A DNA stretch of 64,000 nt, taken from NCBI RefSeq assembly GCF_900109775.1, contig NZ_FOAX01000002.1, positions 1,240,001-1,304,000 on the forward strand, read 5' to 3'. Shown here piece after piece: positions 51,114 to 62,526 of this stretch; position 1 is the stretch's first letter, and the number at the start of each line of letters is the position of its first letter. The notes below the pieces were generated by a model, which searched no databases, had not been told where the DNA came from, and was given only the letters and a program-made list of their open reading frames with translations. The translations under genes and the position numbers were made by a program. This DNA comes from Pseudoxanthomonas sp. GM95 (GTDB taxonomy: Bacteria; Pseudomonadota; Gammaproteobacteria; Xanthomonadales; Xanthomonadaceae).

Positions 51114-52610
51114 ATGAGTGCCACGCTGGAATCCCGCAAGACCCAGGCCGCCACGCTGTCCATCGCCACCCAGGCCTTCATCGACGGTCGCTATGTGGAT
51201 GCAGCCAGCGGCGCGACCTTCGACTGCATCAGCCCCATCGACGGGCGCGTGCTGGGGCAGGTGGCCGACGGCGGCGCGGCCGATATCGACAAGGCGGTGA
51301 TGGCCGCAAGGCGCAGCTTCGAAGTCGGCGACTGGGCCAACACCACGCCGGTGCATCGCAAGAAGGTGCTGCAGAAGTTCGGCGAACTGGTCACTGCGCA
51401 TACCGACGAGCTGGCGCTGCTGGAGTCGCTGGACATGGGCAAGCCGGTCGACGATGCCCTGGGCTACGACGTGCCGGCCACGGCGCGCTGCCTGGCCTGG
51501 ACCGGCGAGGCCATCGACAAGGTCTACGGCGAAGTGGCGGCGACCGGTCCGGGCGAGCTGGGCATGATCACGCGCGAGCCGCTGGGCGTGGTCGGCGCGA
51601 TCGTGCCGTGGAATTTCCCGTTGGTGATGTCGGCCTGGAAGATCGCTCCGGCGCTGGCGATGGGCAATTCGGTGGTGCTCAAACCCTCGGAAAAGTCGCC
51701 ATTGACCGCGCTGCGCCTGGCGGCGCTGGCGATGGAGGCGGGCATTCCGGCTGGCGTGTTCAACGTGGTGCCGGGTTTCGGCAAGACCGCAGGCGAGCCA
51801 CTCGCGCTGCACATGGATGTCGATGGCCTGGTGTTCACCGGCTCGACCGCGGTCGGCAAGCGCCTGCTGCAGTGCGCCGGCCTGTCGAACATGAAACGCG
51901 CCTACATGGAATGCGGCGGCAAGAGCCCGAACATCGTCTTCGCCGATGCGCCGGACCTGGACAAGGCGGCGCAGGCCGCGGCCTCGGCGATCTTCTACAA
52001 CCAGGGCGAGGTGTGCACCGCGGCCTCGCGCCTGCTGGTGGAAGAGTCGATCCGCGAGGAGTTCGTCGCGCGCGTGGTCGAGGCCGGCAGGAAGCTGCAG
52101 CCGCAGCATCCGTTCACGCCGGGCGCCGCAATGGGCGCGATGGTCGATGCCGGCCATGTCGCGCGGGTGATGGCCTATATCGCCAAGGGCCAAGAAGAAG
52201 GCGCGCGCCTGGCGCTGGGCGGGCAGCAGGCACAGGTGGAGGAGGGCGGCTGCTATATCGCGCCGACCATCTTCGACGGCGTGCAGCATGGGCACACGAT
52301 CAGCCGCGAGGAGATCTTCGGGCCGGTGCTGTCGGTGATTGGCTTCACCGATGAAGCGCAGGCGCTGAAGTTCGCCAACGACAGCGAGTACGGCCTGGCC
52401 GCTGCGGTCTGGACGCGCGACATCGCCCGGGCGCATCGCGTCACGCGCAAGCTGCGCGCCGGCAGCGTGTGGGTGAACTACTGGGATGGCGGCGACATGA
52501 CCGCGCCGTTCGGCGGCTACAAGCAGTCCGGCAACGGCCGCGACAAGTCGCTGCACGCCTTCGACAAGTACACCGAGATCAAGGCGACCTGGATCAATCT
52601 GGAAGGCTGA
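51114..52610 (+). CDS. puuC: Aldehyde dehydrogenase, PuuC-like
   Basis: A 498-residue NAD(P)-dependent aldehyde dehydrogenase. The catalytic Cys301 is in GEVCTAASRLLVEES and the general-base Glu266 in YMECGGKSPN. The aldehyde-dehydrogenase NAD loop is VFTGSTAVGKRL. Similarity to PuuC is strong (FDKYTEIKATWINLEG at the C-terminus), which oxidises gamma-glutamyl-gamma-aminobutyraldehyde and related aldehydes from putrescine. The ATG at 51114 has CAGGA 8 bases upstream; one at 51108 is possible. puuA and puuD are not in this window. Confidence 0.88.
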   Translation: MSATLESRKTQAATLSIATQAFIDGRYVDAASGATFDCISPIDGRVLGQVADGGAADIDKAVMAARRSFEVGDWANTTPVHRKKVLQKFGELVTAHTDELALLESLDMGKPVDDALGYDVPATARCLAWTGEAIDKVYGEVAATGPGELGMITREPLGVVGAIVPWNFPLVMSAWKIAPALAMGNSVVLKPSEKSPLTALRLAALAMEAGIPAGVFNVVPGFGKTAGEPLALHMDVDGLVFTGSTAVGKRLLQCAGLSNMKRAYMECGGKSPNIVFADAPDLDKAAQAAASAIFYNQGEVCTAASRLLVEESIREEFVARVVEAGRKLQPQHPFTPGAAMGAMVDAGHVARVMAYIAKGQEEGARLALGGQQAQVEEGGCYIAPTIFDGVQHGHTISREEIFGPVLSVIGFTDEAQALKFANDSEYGLAAAVWTRDIARAHRVTRKLRAGSVWVNYWDGGDMTAPFGGYKQSGNGRDKSLHAFDKYTEIKATWINLEG

Positions 52611-53222
52611 GCTTCGCCGCTGGTGGGGCGCCTCTGGCGCGCTCCGCCAGCTGCTTTCATCCGCGCCGCGAGCGCGGCGGGCGTGGGACTGTGCCGTCCA
52701 GCGAAAGCGGCGTGTCGTGCTTGGCGACAAGCATTGTTCTACGAGGGGCGACGCTGGCCGTCTGATCTGGCCGTGCGCTTGCCGGCCGCGACAGTGAAGA
52801 ACCGCGCGGTCAGCGCGGGCCGTCGAACCTGCACGAAGTCCCGGGAATGCCCGGTCTTCAGCGGTGATCGGCCGACCTGGACACTTCAAGCGCAACGCTG
52901 GCGCAGATCGGCCGGCTCGTGCGGCCCACGGCAAACTCAACCCTTCATTGTAATTTCTATTTCTTTACGTGCCGGTGCGCTGCCGAAATTGCGTCAATCG
53001 CGCCCGACGGATGATGCGATGTCTTCACTTTCGCCTGAATGACGCTTCAGTAATCTTCTGAACAGGCCCAACCGCGATGCATTGCGGCCGTAAGCCACGC
53101 CAGTACGCCCCCGGACCCGCAAGGCCCCCGACGTCCCGGCAGGAACAGGCGGTTTCCGCCTGCAACCCTCCCACGATCAACGCGCCCCGTGAGCGGAAGC
53201 GCGTTGGAGTTTTCTTCAGGTG
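52611..53222. other. Intergenic region between puuC and gcd, no gene seen
   Basis: This 612-bp stretch holds no credible gene; its open frames are Arg/Ala-rich. It contains small GC-rich stems such as CTGGCG/CGCCAG near 52635 and GCCGCG/CGCGGC near 52670. An AT-rich block at about 52945-52975 (TTGTAATTTCTATTTCTTTA) stands out and is the best candidate for the gcd promoter, although no clean -35/-10 pair is evident. Confidence 0.6.
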
Positions 53223-55694
53223 ATGAACATGACGACATCCACACAGGTCCCCGCACGCGCGGGGCGGTGGCTGCTTGCGCTTTGCTTATGCGCATTCGGC
53301 CTTTTCTTGCTGGGCGGCGGCCTCTGGCTGATCGCGCTGGGCGGCAGCTGGTACTACGCCATCGCCGGCGTGCTGAGCCTGGGCAGTGCAGTCCAGCTCT
53401 GGCGTGGCCGGGCGAGCGCGACCGGCTGGTTCGGCACGCTGTTCGTGCTGACCCTGCTGTTCACGATTTGGGAATCCGGCACGGATTACTGGGGCTGGGT
53501 GCCGCGTTTCGCGCTGGTGCTGGTGTTCGGCATCTGGTTCTCGCTGCTGCTGCCGGCGCTGCATGCTGGTGTCTCGCGGGCGAAGGCCAATGGCGTGACT
53601 GGCGTGCTGGTCGCTGCCTTTCTGGTGGCCGGTGGCCTGGCCTTCGTGCCGCACCACGTGACTGAAGCCTCGGACGTGCCTGATGGCGACAGCCCGACCT
53701 TCGAAGCGCAGACCGGCACGGGCGTGGGGCATGACATCGCCTCCACCGACTGGCCGGCCTACGGCGGCAACCAGGCCACGACCCGCTACACGTCCGCTGC
53801 GCAGATCACCCCGGCCAACGTGAAGGACCTCAAGGTCGCCTGGCAGGCCGAAGTCGGCGACATCCCGACCGACACCCGCTGGGGCGTGCAGAACACCCCG
53901 CTGAAGATCGGCAACCTGGTTTACGTGTGCGGCTACCTCAACAAGGTGGTGGCGCTGGACGCGGCCACGGGCGAGCACAAGTGGGAATTCGATCCGGGCA
54001 TCACCCCGCAGTCGGTGCCGTACACGCCTTCGTGCCGTTCGATGGCGTACTTCGCCGAGCCCGCGACCGCCGCAACGCCGGCCGCCGCTGACGGTCAGCA
54101 GGTCGCCGCCGCATCGGCCCCGACCGGCGCGCTGTGCGACCGTCGCGTGATCGTCGGCACCCTCGATGCGCGCGTGATCGAACTGGACGCCGACACCGGC
54201 AAGCGCTGCACCGGCTTCGGCGACAACGGCCAGATCAGCATCACCGACGACATGGGCGAGGTTTACCAGGGCTATGTCGCCATCACCTCGCCGCCGGCGG
54301 TGATCCGCGACACGCTGGTGGTCGCGCACACCACGGTCGACGGCCAGCGTGCGTTCGGCCCGGCCGGCGTGACCAAGGCCTACGACGTGCGTACCGGCAA
54401 GCTGAAGTGGGCCTGGGACGCGGCCGATCCGCTTAACCCCGCCCCGCGCGAAGGCAAGGACCTCTACAAGCGCGGCTCGCCCGACGTGTGGACCTCGTTC
54501 ACCGGCGACGACAAGCTGGGCCTGGTGTATCTGCCGGTGGCCAATGCCTCGGGCGATTACTACTCGTCGACCCGCAACGCCAACGAGAAGAAGTACTCGC
54601 CGTCGCTGACCGCGCTGGACATCGACACCGGCATGCCGCGCTGGACCTTCCAGAACACGCATAACGACGTGTGGGATTATGACCCGGGTTCGCCGCCGAC
54701 GCTGGTGGACTACCCGCAGAAGGATGGCAGCCGCACGCCGGCGATCATCTTCCCGACCAAGAATGGCGAGATCTACGTTCTCAACCGCGAGACCGGCAAG
54801 CCGCTGTTCGATGTTGAAGAGCGCCCGGTGCCGCAGGGTGGCTTCGAGCCGTCCGAGCGCACCAAGACCCAGCCGTTCTCCAAGTTCGCTACCGTGGCCC
54901 AGCCGGAGCTGACCCCGGCCAAGACCTGGGGCCTGACCCCGATCGACCAGCTGGTGTGCCGCATCCAGTACCACCAGGCCGACTACCGCGGCGAGTTCAC
55001 TCCGCCGAGCACCGAGCACCCGATCCTGGGTTACCCGAGCTACAACGGCGGCATCGACTGGGGTGGCGTGGCGTTCGATCCGGCCCGCGGCCTGATCATC
55101 GCCAACTACAACGACATGGTGAACTACACCAAGCTGGTGCCGCGTGCGGTGGCCGACAAGCTGGGCTGGAAAGCCAAGGACATCCTCAACGATCCGGCCG
55201 CCGACGCACACGCCGAAGGCGCGGGCGATCCGCAGGAAGGCATCCCGGTGGCCGTGGACGTCAACGCCGGCTGGCAGCTGAAGTACACCGGCATGCTCTG
55301 CACCGAGCCGCCGTACGGCGGGATCCGCGCCATCGACATCCGCACCGGCCGCACCGTGTGGGATCGCCCGTTCGGCACCGCGCGCAAGAATGGCCCGTTC
55401 GGCCTGCCGACCGGCCTGCCGATCAACATCGGCACGCCCAACAACGGCGGTTCGGTGGTGACCAAGTCGGGCCTGGCCTTCATCGCCGCGGCGACCGATG
55501 ACCTGATCCACGCGATCGACGTCAAGACCGGCAAGACCGTGTGGACCGCGAAGCTGCCGGCTGGTGGCCAGGCGATGCCGATGATCTACGAGCAGGATGG
55601 CCGCGAGTACGTGGTGATCACCGCCACCGGGCATCACTTCATGAAGACCAAGCGCGGCAACTACGTCGTGGCCTACGCGCTGCCGAAGACCTGA
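53223..55694 (+). CDS. gcd: Membrane-bound PQQ-dependent glucose dehydrogenase
   Basis: An 823-residue quinoprotein oxidising glucose to gluconolactone on the periplasmic side and passing electrons to ubiquinone. Five hydrophobic helices occupy about 13-150, followed by the eight-bladed PQQ propeller beginning near DWPAYGGNQATTRYTSAAQI. Propeller landmarks include WTFQNTHNDVWDYD, IIFPTKNGEIYVLNRETGKP and GIDWGGVAFDPARGL, typical of the glucose/quinate dehydrogenase family. E. coli Gcd has 796 residues. The start may be the ATG at 53223, a GTG at 53220 or an ATG at 53229. PQQ biosynthesis genes are not in this window. Confidence 0.9.
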   Translation: MNMTTSTQVPARAGRWLLALCLCAFGLFLLGGGLWLIALGGSWYYAIAGVLSLGSAVQLWRGRASATGWFGTLFVLTLLFTIWESGTDYWGWVPRFALVLVFGIWFSLLLPALHAGVSRAKANGVTGVLVAAFLVAGGLAFVPHHVTEASDVPDGDSPTFEAQTGTGVGHDIASTDWPAYGGNQATTRYTSAAQITPANVKDLKVAWQAEVGDIPTDTRWGVQNTPLKIGNLVYVCGYLNKVVALDAATGEHKWEFDPGITPQSVPYTPSCRSMAYFAEPATAATPAAADGQQVAAASAPTGALCDRRVIVGTLDARVIELDADTGKRCTGFGDNGQISITDDMGEVYQGYVAITSPPAVIRDTLVVAHTTVDGQRAFGPAGVTKAYDVRTGKLKWAWDAADPLNPAPREGKDLYKRGSPDVWTSFTGDDKLGLVYLPVANASGDYYSSTRNANEKKYSPSLTALDIDTGMPRWTFQNTHNDVWDYDPGSPPTLVDYPQKDGSRTPAIIFPTKNGEIYVLNRETGKPLFDVEERPVPQGGFEPSERTKTQPFSKFATVAQPELTPAKTWGLTPIDQLVCRIQYHQADYRGEFTPPSTEHPILGYPSYNGGIDWGGVAFDPARGLIIANYNDMVNYTKLVPRAVADKLGWKAKDILNDPAADAHAEGAGDPQEGIPVAVDVNAGWQLKYTGMLCTEPPYGGIRAIDIRTGRTVWDRPFGTARKNGPFGLPTGLPINIGTPNNGGSVVTKSGLAFIAAATDDLIHAIDVKTGKTVWTAKLPAGGQAMPMIYEQDGREYVVITATGHHFMKTKRGNYVVAYALPKT

Positions 55695-55720
55695 TTCACG
55701 TTTTCGTTGTGTAAGACCAG

Positions 55721-55757
55721 ACCCCTGTCCGCCGCGAGGCGGGCAGGGGTTTTTGTT
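55721..55757 (+). terminator. Terminator of gcd
   Basis: ACCCCTGTCCGCC pairs with GGCGGGCAGGGGT (one T-G pair) around GCGA, followed by a run of T residues. It lies between gcd and the convergent VOC gene, 13 bp before the latter's stop. Confidence 0.9.
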
Positions 55758-55769
55758 TGGGCGCGGCGC

Positions 55770-56249
55770 TCAGCCGCGGCGCGCGGCTTCGATCTTGGCG
55801 ATGTCGATCTTGCGCATCGTCATCATCGCTTCGAACACACGCTTGGCCACGGCCGGGTCCGGATCGGTGAAGCCTTCGGTCAGGGCGCGCGGCGTGATCT
55901 GCCACGACAGGCCCCAACGATCCTTGCACCAGCCGCACTCGCTCTCCTGGCCGCCGTTGTCGACGATGGCGTTCCACAGGCGGTCGGTTTCGGCCTGGTC
56001 GTCGGTGGCGACCTGGAACGAAAACGCCTCGCTGTGCTTGAACGCCGGTCCGCCGTTCAAGCCGATGCAGGGAATGCCGATCACGGTGAATTCGACGGTG
56101 AGCACGTCGCCGCCCCTGCCGGACGGGAAATCCGCCGGCGCGCGATGCACCGGGCCGACGTGGCTGTCGGGGAAGGTCTTGGCGTAGAACTCGGCCGCAT
56201 CCAGCGCGGTGCCGTCATACCAGAGGCAGAGCAGGTTCTTGGGGATCAC
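55770..56249 (-). CDS. PhnB-like VOC protein (3-demethylubiquinone methyltransferase-like domain)
   Basis: A 159-residue vicinal-oxygen-chelate protein of the PhnB-like group. Landmarks are NLLCLWYDGTALDAAEFYAK, the middle VEFTVIGIPCIGLNGGPAFK and CGWCKDRWGLSWQITPRAL. Members of this group are mostly uncharacterised. The start is a GTG at 56249, picked because AAGGAG lies 7 bases upstream and the family starts with a short PKNLLCLW stretch; upstream frame is not conserved. Confidence 0.85.
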   Translation of the reverse strand: MIPKNLLCLWYDGTALDAAEFYAKTFPDSHVGPVHRAPADFPSGRGGDVLTVEFTVIGIPCIGLNGGPAFKHSEAFSFQVATDDQAETDRLWNAIVDNGGQESECGWCKDRWGLSWQITPRALTEGFTDPDPAVAKRVFEAMMTMRKIDIAKIEAARRG

Positions 56250-56480
56250 GAACGTTCTCCTTGGGGTATGCGTTGCGCGCGCGATCTGTGCGCTTGTTTG
56301 ACCATGACGAACCGGCGGGCCGGAAATCGACGCGCTCACAGCATGCGGTGACCCTGGATAAATGGTTGCAAGTGACACCGCCGGGCATTACAGCAAATCA
56401 CGGATCCAAAGGCGCGCGATGCTGCGCTGCGGCGCTTAGAATCTGCGCTCTTCTTTTCCGTCACCCGTTCAGTTGCCTTC

Positions 56481-57380
56481 ATGACCACTTCCCATGCCCC
56501 TCTGCGCGGCAGCATCGTCGCGCTCGTCACCCCCATGCACCAGGACGGCAGCGTCGACTACGCCGCCCTGCGCAAACTGGTGGACTGGCACGTGGCCGAA
56601 GGCACCGACTGCATCGGCGTGGTCGGCACCACTGGCGAGTCGCCGACCGTCGATGTCGAAGAGCACTGCGAGATCATCCGCGTCACCGTCGAGCAGGCCG
56701 CTGGCCGCGTGCCGGTGATGGCCGGCTGCGGCGGCAATTCCACCGCCGAGGCCATCGCGCTGGCCAAGTTCGCGCGCGAAGTCGGCGCCGACAGCCAGCT
56801 GCAGGTGGTGCCGTACTACAACAAGCCCGGCCAGGAAGGGCAGTACCGCCATTTCGCCGCGATTGCCGAGGCCACCGGCGACCTGCCGATCGTGCTGTAC
56901 AACGTGCCCGGCCGCACCGTGGCCGACCTGGCGCACGACACCGTGCTGCGCCTGGCGCAGCTGCCGGGGATCATCGGCATCAAGGAAGCCACCGGCAATA
57001 TCGAGCGCGCGCAGTGGCTGATCCGCGAGGCGCCGGAAGGCTTCTCGATCTATTCCGGCGATGACGGCACGGCCGTGGCGCTGATGCTGCTGGGCGGCCA
57101 TGGCAACGTCAGCGTCACCGCCAACGTCGCCCCGCGCCTGATGCACGAACTGTGCATGGCCGCGATCGCCGGCGACGTCGCCACCGCCGTCGCCCTGCAG
57201 AAGCGCCTGCTACCGCTGCACAAGCAGCTGTTCGTCGAAGCCAACCCGATCCCGGTCAAGTGGGCGGTGTCGCGCCTGGGCCACTGCGGCGGCACCCTGC
57301 GCCTGCCGATGACCGAGCTGGAACCGGCCAACCAGGCCAAGGTCGAAGCCGCAATGCGCGAATCCGGCCTGCTGGCGTAA
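56481..57380 (+). CDS. dapA: 4-hydroxy-tetrahydrodipicolinate synthase
   Basis: A 299-residue cytoplasmic enzyme joining pyruvate and aspartate semialdehyde in lysine and peptidoglycan synthesis. The [16 protein letters not shown] loop, the catalytic YNVPGRT segment (Tyr140) and Lys168 ([10 protein letters not shown]), which forms the Schiff base with pyruvate, are all present. Length matches E. coli DapA (292). It ends in a GC-rich hairpin without T-run (57387-57406) shared with the convergent regulator gene. Confidence 0.95.
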   Translation: MTTSHAPLRGSIVALVTPMHQDGSVDYAALRKLVDWHVAEGTDCIGVVGTTGESPTVDVEEHCEIIRVTVEQAAGRVPVMAGCGGNSTAEAIALAKFAREVGADSQLQVVPYYNKPGQEGQYRHFAAIAEATGDLPIVLYNVPGRTVADLAHDTVLRLAQLPGIIGIKEATGNIERAQWLIREAPEGFSIYSGDDGTAVALMLLGGHGNVSVTANVAPRLMHELCMAAIAGDVATAVALQKRLLPLHKQLFVEANPIPVKWAVSRLGHCGGTLRLPMTELEPANQAKVEAAMRESGLLA

Positions 57381-57423
57381 GCCCGCGCGCCGCGCACGTG
57401 CGGCGCATCTGACTTGCGTGGCG

Positions 57424-58524
57424 TTAGGTCGAAATGGCATCGGCCTTGGCCGACGCCATCGAAGGAAACGCATCGGCCAGCGTCTGCACCGTGCCGCAGT
57501 AGCTGGGGTCGTAGCCGGGCAGCTGGCCCAGCTCGTGGCGAAACCGATCGCTGCGCAGCAGCTCCAGGATCGGCTGCAACTGGCCGCTGTGCAGTGCAGG
57601 TTCCTGGCACAGGAAGAAGTAGTGCTCGGTGATCATCGGGATGAAGTCCAGCCCGTAGCGCCGGGCCGGCGGTTCCAGCGCCAGGCCGACATCGGCCAAG
57701 CCGCTGGCCACGTAGGCGGCGACCGCGGCGTGGGTGAGTTCCTCGACATCGCAGCCGTGGATCGCCGACAGCGGCAGGCCTTCGCGCGCCAGCATGCATT
57801 CCAGCAGCAGGCGCGTGCCCGAGCCCGGCTGGCGATGGATGAAGCGCACATCGTCGCGCAGCAGGTCGCTCAGCACGCGCAGGCGTTTTGGGTTGCCTGG
57901 TGCCACGACCAGACCCTGCCGGCGCATCGCCAGATGGATCACGCGATCGCCGGCCTCGTCCAGCCGATCCTGATAATGGCGGAGCAGTTCGCCTTCCAGT
58001 CCGCCGATGGGCAGGTGCAGGCCGGCCAGATCGCAGGCGCCGGCGCGCAGCGCAGTCAGCGCGTCGTCGGGACTGCGGTACTTGAGGTCCAGTGGCTGTT
58101 CCAGCGCGGCCATTGTCTTGCGCAGCATTTCCACGCCGAAGCCGTGCGAGGCATGCAGGCGCAGTGGCGCGGCGGCGCTGGCCAGGTTGCGGCAGAGTTC
58201 GGCTTCCAGCTCGGTGGCCAGGCTGTCGAGCATCGGCGACAGGCGCGCGGCGATGCGGTTGTCGGCCCAGACCAGGCGCTCGCCCAGTGGCGTGAGCCGG
58301 GCGCCGCGACCGCGCGTGGAGCGCAGCAGCGGCATGCCGAACAGCGCCTGCGCCTGGCGCAGGATCCCCCAGGCGTAGCGATAGGACAGGTTGGCGTTGC
58401 GGCTGGCCGCGGCCAGCGAGCCGGTCTCGTGCACGGCCAGCAGCAGGTCGATCAGGCGCGGCGGCAGGGCCTGTCCCTCGACGGTCTGTAGCGTCCATTG
58501 CGGGCGGATCTCGACCTTGTACAC
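57424..58524 (-). CDS. ModE/LysR-like regulator with PBP-type ligand domain
   Basis: A 366-residue transcription factor with an N-terminal winged helix (PRLIDLLLAVHETGSLAAAS, then SYRYAWGILRQAQALFG) like the DNA-binding domain of ModE, and a C-terminal periplasmic-binding-protein-like domain (LRLHASHGFGVEMLRKTMA onward) that may bind molybdate, tungstate or another oxyanion. The start is a GTG at 58524 with GAGGAGG 7 bases upstream; frames above it look unconserved. It is divergent from the formate transporter-dehydrogenase operon with 225 bp between starts. Regulation of formate dehydrogenase by molybdenum is inferred from location and domain. Confidence 0.83.
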   Translation of the reverse strand: MYKVEIRPQWTLQTVEGQALPPRLIDLLLAVHETGSLAAASRNANLSYRYAWGILRQAQALFGMPLLRSTRGRGARLTPLGERLVWADNRIAARLSPMLDSLATELEAELCRNLASAAAPLRLHASHGFGVEMLRKTMAALEQPLDLKYRSPDDALTALRAGACDLAGLHLPIGGLEGELLRHYQDRLDEAGDRVIHLAMRRQGLVVAPGNPKRLRVLSDLLRDDVRFIHRQPGSGTRLLLECMLAREGLPLSAIHGCDVEELTHAAVAAYVASGLADVGLALEPPARRYGLDFIPMITEHYFFLCQEPALHSGQLQPILELLRSDRFRHELGQLPGYDPSYCGTVQTLADAFPSMASAKADAIST

Positions 58525-58581
58525 GGGCGGGCCTCCTCGGCGGGCGGTGGTGCAGGGCAGCGCAGGATGTTGACCGGTGCT

Positions 58582-58601
58582 ATCGGTCCTGCAGAGCCGA
58601 T
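58582..58601. promoter_or_regulatory. Possible LysR-type operator
   Basis: ATCGG (58582-58586) and CCGAT (58597-58601) form a 5-bp dyad separated by ten bases, flanked by TA on one side and TA on the other. It lies between the divergent regulator and formate-transporter genes. Sequence support alone is weak. Confidence 0.35.
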
Positions 58602-58749
58602 TATTCGACCATTGGCGGGCGTTGAAACGCCGCAGCGCCGCATTGGACGGGTCTAGAATCCGGCGCACCCCACGCGTCTTATGTCATCGGGAACATATGC
58701 GCCGCACCCGATGACGCCTGTATCGCCAGCCACCGCTTCGGGAGAGTTC

Positions 58750-60408
58750 ATGGCCAGCACATCAGACGTCGTACCCGGTTCCCGTCTCGCTTCGCCCGGT
58801 TTGCTCTCGCGCGAACGCATCGTCGCCAAGCCCGGCTTCAACCGCTGGCTGGTGCCGCCAGCCGCGCTGGCCATCCACTTGTGCATCGGCATGGCCTACG
58901 GCTTCAGCGTGTTCTGGCTGCCGCTGTCCAAGGCCATCGGCGTGACCGCGCCGGTCGCGTGCCCGGCCGAAATGAGCGCGCTGGCGCAGCTGTTCACCAC
59001 CACCTGCGACTGGCAGGTGAAGATGCTGGGCTGGATGTACACGCTGTTCTTCGTGCTGCTGGGGTGTTCGGCGGCGCTGTGGGGCGGCTGGCTGGAAAAG
59101 GCCGGTCCACGCAAGGCCGGCGTCGTCGCGGCGGTGTGCTGGGGCGGCGGCCTGCTGATTTCCTCGGTCGGCGTGTACATGCACCAGCTGTGGCTGATGT
59201 GGCTGGGCTCGGGCGTGATCGGTGGCGTCGGCCTGGGCCTGGGCTACATCTCGCCGGTGTCGACGCTGATCAAGTGGTTCCCCGACCGCCGCGGCATGGC
59301 GACGGGCATGGCGATCATGGGCTTCGGCGGCGGCGCGATGATCGGCTCACCGCTGGCCGACCTGCTGATGAAGCATTTCGCCGATGCGACGTCGGTCGGC
59401 GTGTGGCAGACCTTCGTGGTGATGGGCCTGATCTACTTCGTGGCGATGCTGTGCGGCGCGCTGGGGTATCGCGTTCCGCCCGCGGGCTGGCAGCCCGCCA
59501 ACTGGACCCCACCGGCGGCCAGCGCCAACGCGATGATCACCACTGCGCAGGTGCACCTGCACCAGGCCTGGCGCACGCCGCAGTTCTGGCTGATCTGGGC
59601 CGTGCTGTGTTTGAACGTCACCGCGGGCATCGGCGTGATCGGCATGGCCTCGCCCATGCTGCAGGAAGTGTTCGGCGGACGCCTGATCGGCGTGGACGCC
59701 GGCTTCCGCGAGCTGGACGAAGCCCAGCTCAAGAGCCTGGCGACCATCGCCGCGGCGTTCACGGGTCTGCTGAGCCTGTTCAACATTGCCGGCCGGTTCG
59801 TCTGGGCCTCGCTGTCGGACAAGATCGGCCGCAAGGTCACCTATGCGGTGTTCTTCGTGCTGGGCATGGTGCTGTACGCCGCCGCGCCGCATCTGGGTGC
59901 CACCGGCAGCGTGGCGCTGTTCGTGCTGGGCTTCGGCATCATCCTGTCGATGTACGGCGGCGGCTTCGCAACGGTGCCGGCCTATCTGGCCGACATGTTC
60001 GGCACGCGCATGGTCGGTGCGATCCACGGCCGCCTGCTCACGGCGTGGGCCGCGGCCGGCATCTTCGGCCCGCTGATCGTCAACTACCTGCGCGACTGGC
60101 AGCTGGGCCGCGGCCTGCCGCCGGCGCGCGTCTACGACCAGACCATGTACATCCTGGCCGGCCTGCTGTTGCTGGGCTTCCTGTGCAACCTGGCGATCCG
60201 CCCGGTCAACTCGAAGTACCACATGACCGAAGCGCAGTTGCGCGAGACCGAGCCGCCCAAGGCCGCGATTGCCGTGGCCGGTGGCGCACCGGTGGCCGTG
60301 GCCGGCGGGCAGGGCGTGCTGGTGGCGGTCTCGTGGATCGCCGTCGGCGTGCCGCTGTTGTGGGGCGTGTGGATGACGCTGCAGAAGGCGCTCGCGTTGT
60401 TCCACTAG
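58750..60408 (+). CDS. OFA-family MFS transporter (oxalate/formate antiporter-like)
   Basis: A 552-residue MFS carrier of the oxalate:formate antiporter group. The segment GMAYGFSVFWLPLSKAIGVT and the later GLGLGYISPVSTLIKWFPDRRGMATGMAIMGFG are typical of OFA proteins. About twelve hydrophobic segments are present, and the chain contains a long central loop. Because fdsGBA lies directly downstream, it probably brings formate in, but oxalate/formate exchange or other monocarboxylates are possible. The ATG at 58750 follows GGGAGAG; a long upstream in-frame extension from 58681 is rejected. Confidence 0.87.
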   Translation: MASTSDVVPGSRLASPGLLSRERIVAKPGFNRWLVPPAALAIHLCIGMAYGFSVFWLPLSKAIGVTAPVACPAEMSALAQLFTTTCDWQVKMLGWMYTLFFVLLGCSAALWGGWLEKAGPRKAGVVAAVCWGGGLLISSVGVYMHQLWLMWLGSGVIGGVGLGLGYISPVSTLIKWFPDRRGMATGMAIMGFGGGAMIGSPLADLLMKHFADATSVGVWQTFVVMGLIYFVAMLCGALGYRVPPAGWQPANWTPPAASANAMITTAQVHLHQAWRTPQFWLIWAVLCLNVTAGIGVIGMASPMLQEVFGGRLIGVDAGFRELDEAQLKSLATIAAAFTGLLSLFNIAGRFVWASLSDKIGRKVTYAVFFVLGMVLYAAAPHLGATGSVALFVLGFGIILSMYGGGFATVPAYLADMFGTRMVGAIHGRLLTAWAAAGIFGPLIVNYLRDWQLGRGLPPARVYDQTMYILAGLLLLGFLCNLAIRPVNSKYHMTEAQLRETEPPKAAIAVAGGAPVAVAGGQGVLVAVSWIAVGVPLLWGVWMTLQKALALFH

Positions 60409-60433
60409 CGCTGTTTGAAAGGAGACCAGACCC

Positions 60434-60966
60434 ATGGGCAAGCGCTCTAGGCATATCGAATCGGTCACCGAAGTCGTGCCGCAGCTGGACGCCGAGCAGG
60501 TCATGCCGGTGGAGGTGGCCATCGCCCGGCATCGCGGGCGCCCCGGCGCCTTGCTGCCGATCCTGCATGCGGTGCAGGACGCCTTGGGCCACGTGCCTGA
60601 AGGCGCGGTCGCGCCGATCGCCGCGGCGCTCAACATGACCCGCGCCGATGTGCACGGCGTGGTGAGCTTCTATCACCACTTCCGCAGCGCGCCGCCGGGC
60701 CGGCACGTGCTGCAGCTGTGCCGGGCCGAGGCGTGCCAGTCGATGGGCGCACGCGGACTCGAGGCACATGCGCGCGCGCAGCTCGGCCTGTCGCCGGACG
60801 CGCACCACACTGCCGATGGCCGCTTCACTGTCGAGCCGGTGTATTGCCTGGGCAACTGCGCGCTGTCGCCGGCGTTGCTGCTGGATGGCCAGCTGCACGG
60901 GCGGGTGACGCCGGCGCGACTGGACGCGCTGCTGGCTGAGTGCGCAGGCCGCGAGGAGCAGGCCGC

Positions 60967-60970
<4 letters not shown>
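60434..60970 (+). CDS. fdsG: NAD-dependent formate dehydrogenase, gamma subunit
   Basis: A 178-residue NuoE-like subunit carrying a [2Fe-2S] cluster. Ligands are Cys96, Cys101, Cys138 and Cys142 (CRAEAC and CLGNC). The helix PILHAVQDALGHVPEGAV and VHGVVSFYHHF are usual for NuoE and FdsG. In the soluble FdsABG(D) enzyme it relays electrons between the molybdenum subunit and FdsB. Starts 26 bp after the transporter and overlaps fdsB by 4 bp (ATGA). Confidence 0.92.
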
Positions 60971-62517
<1,547 letters not shown>

Positions 62518-62526
62518 GAGGCTGAC

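Noticed and set aside
53286..55637. A 783-codon open frame antisense to gcd
   Set aside because: Covers the gcd coding region in reverse; His/Arg/Gly-rich and without recognisable motifs.
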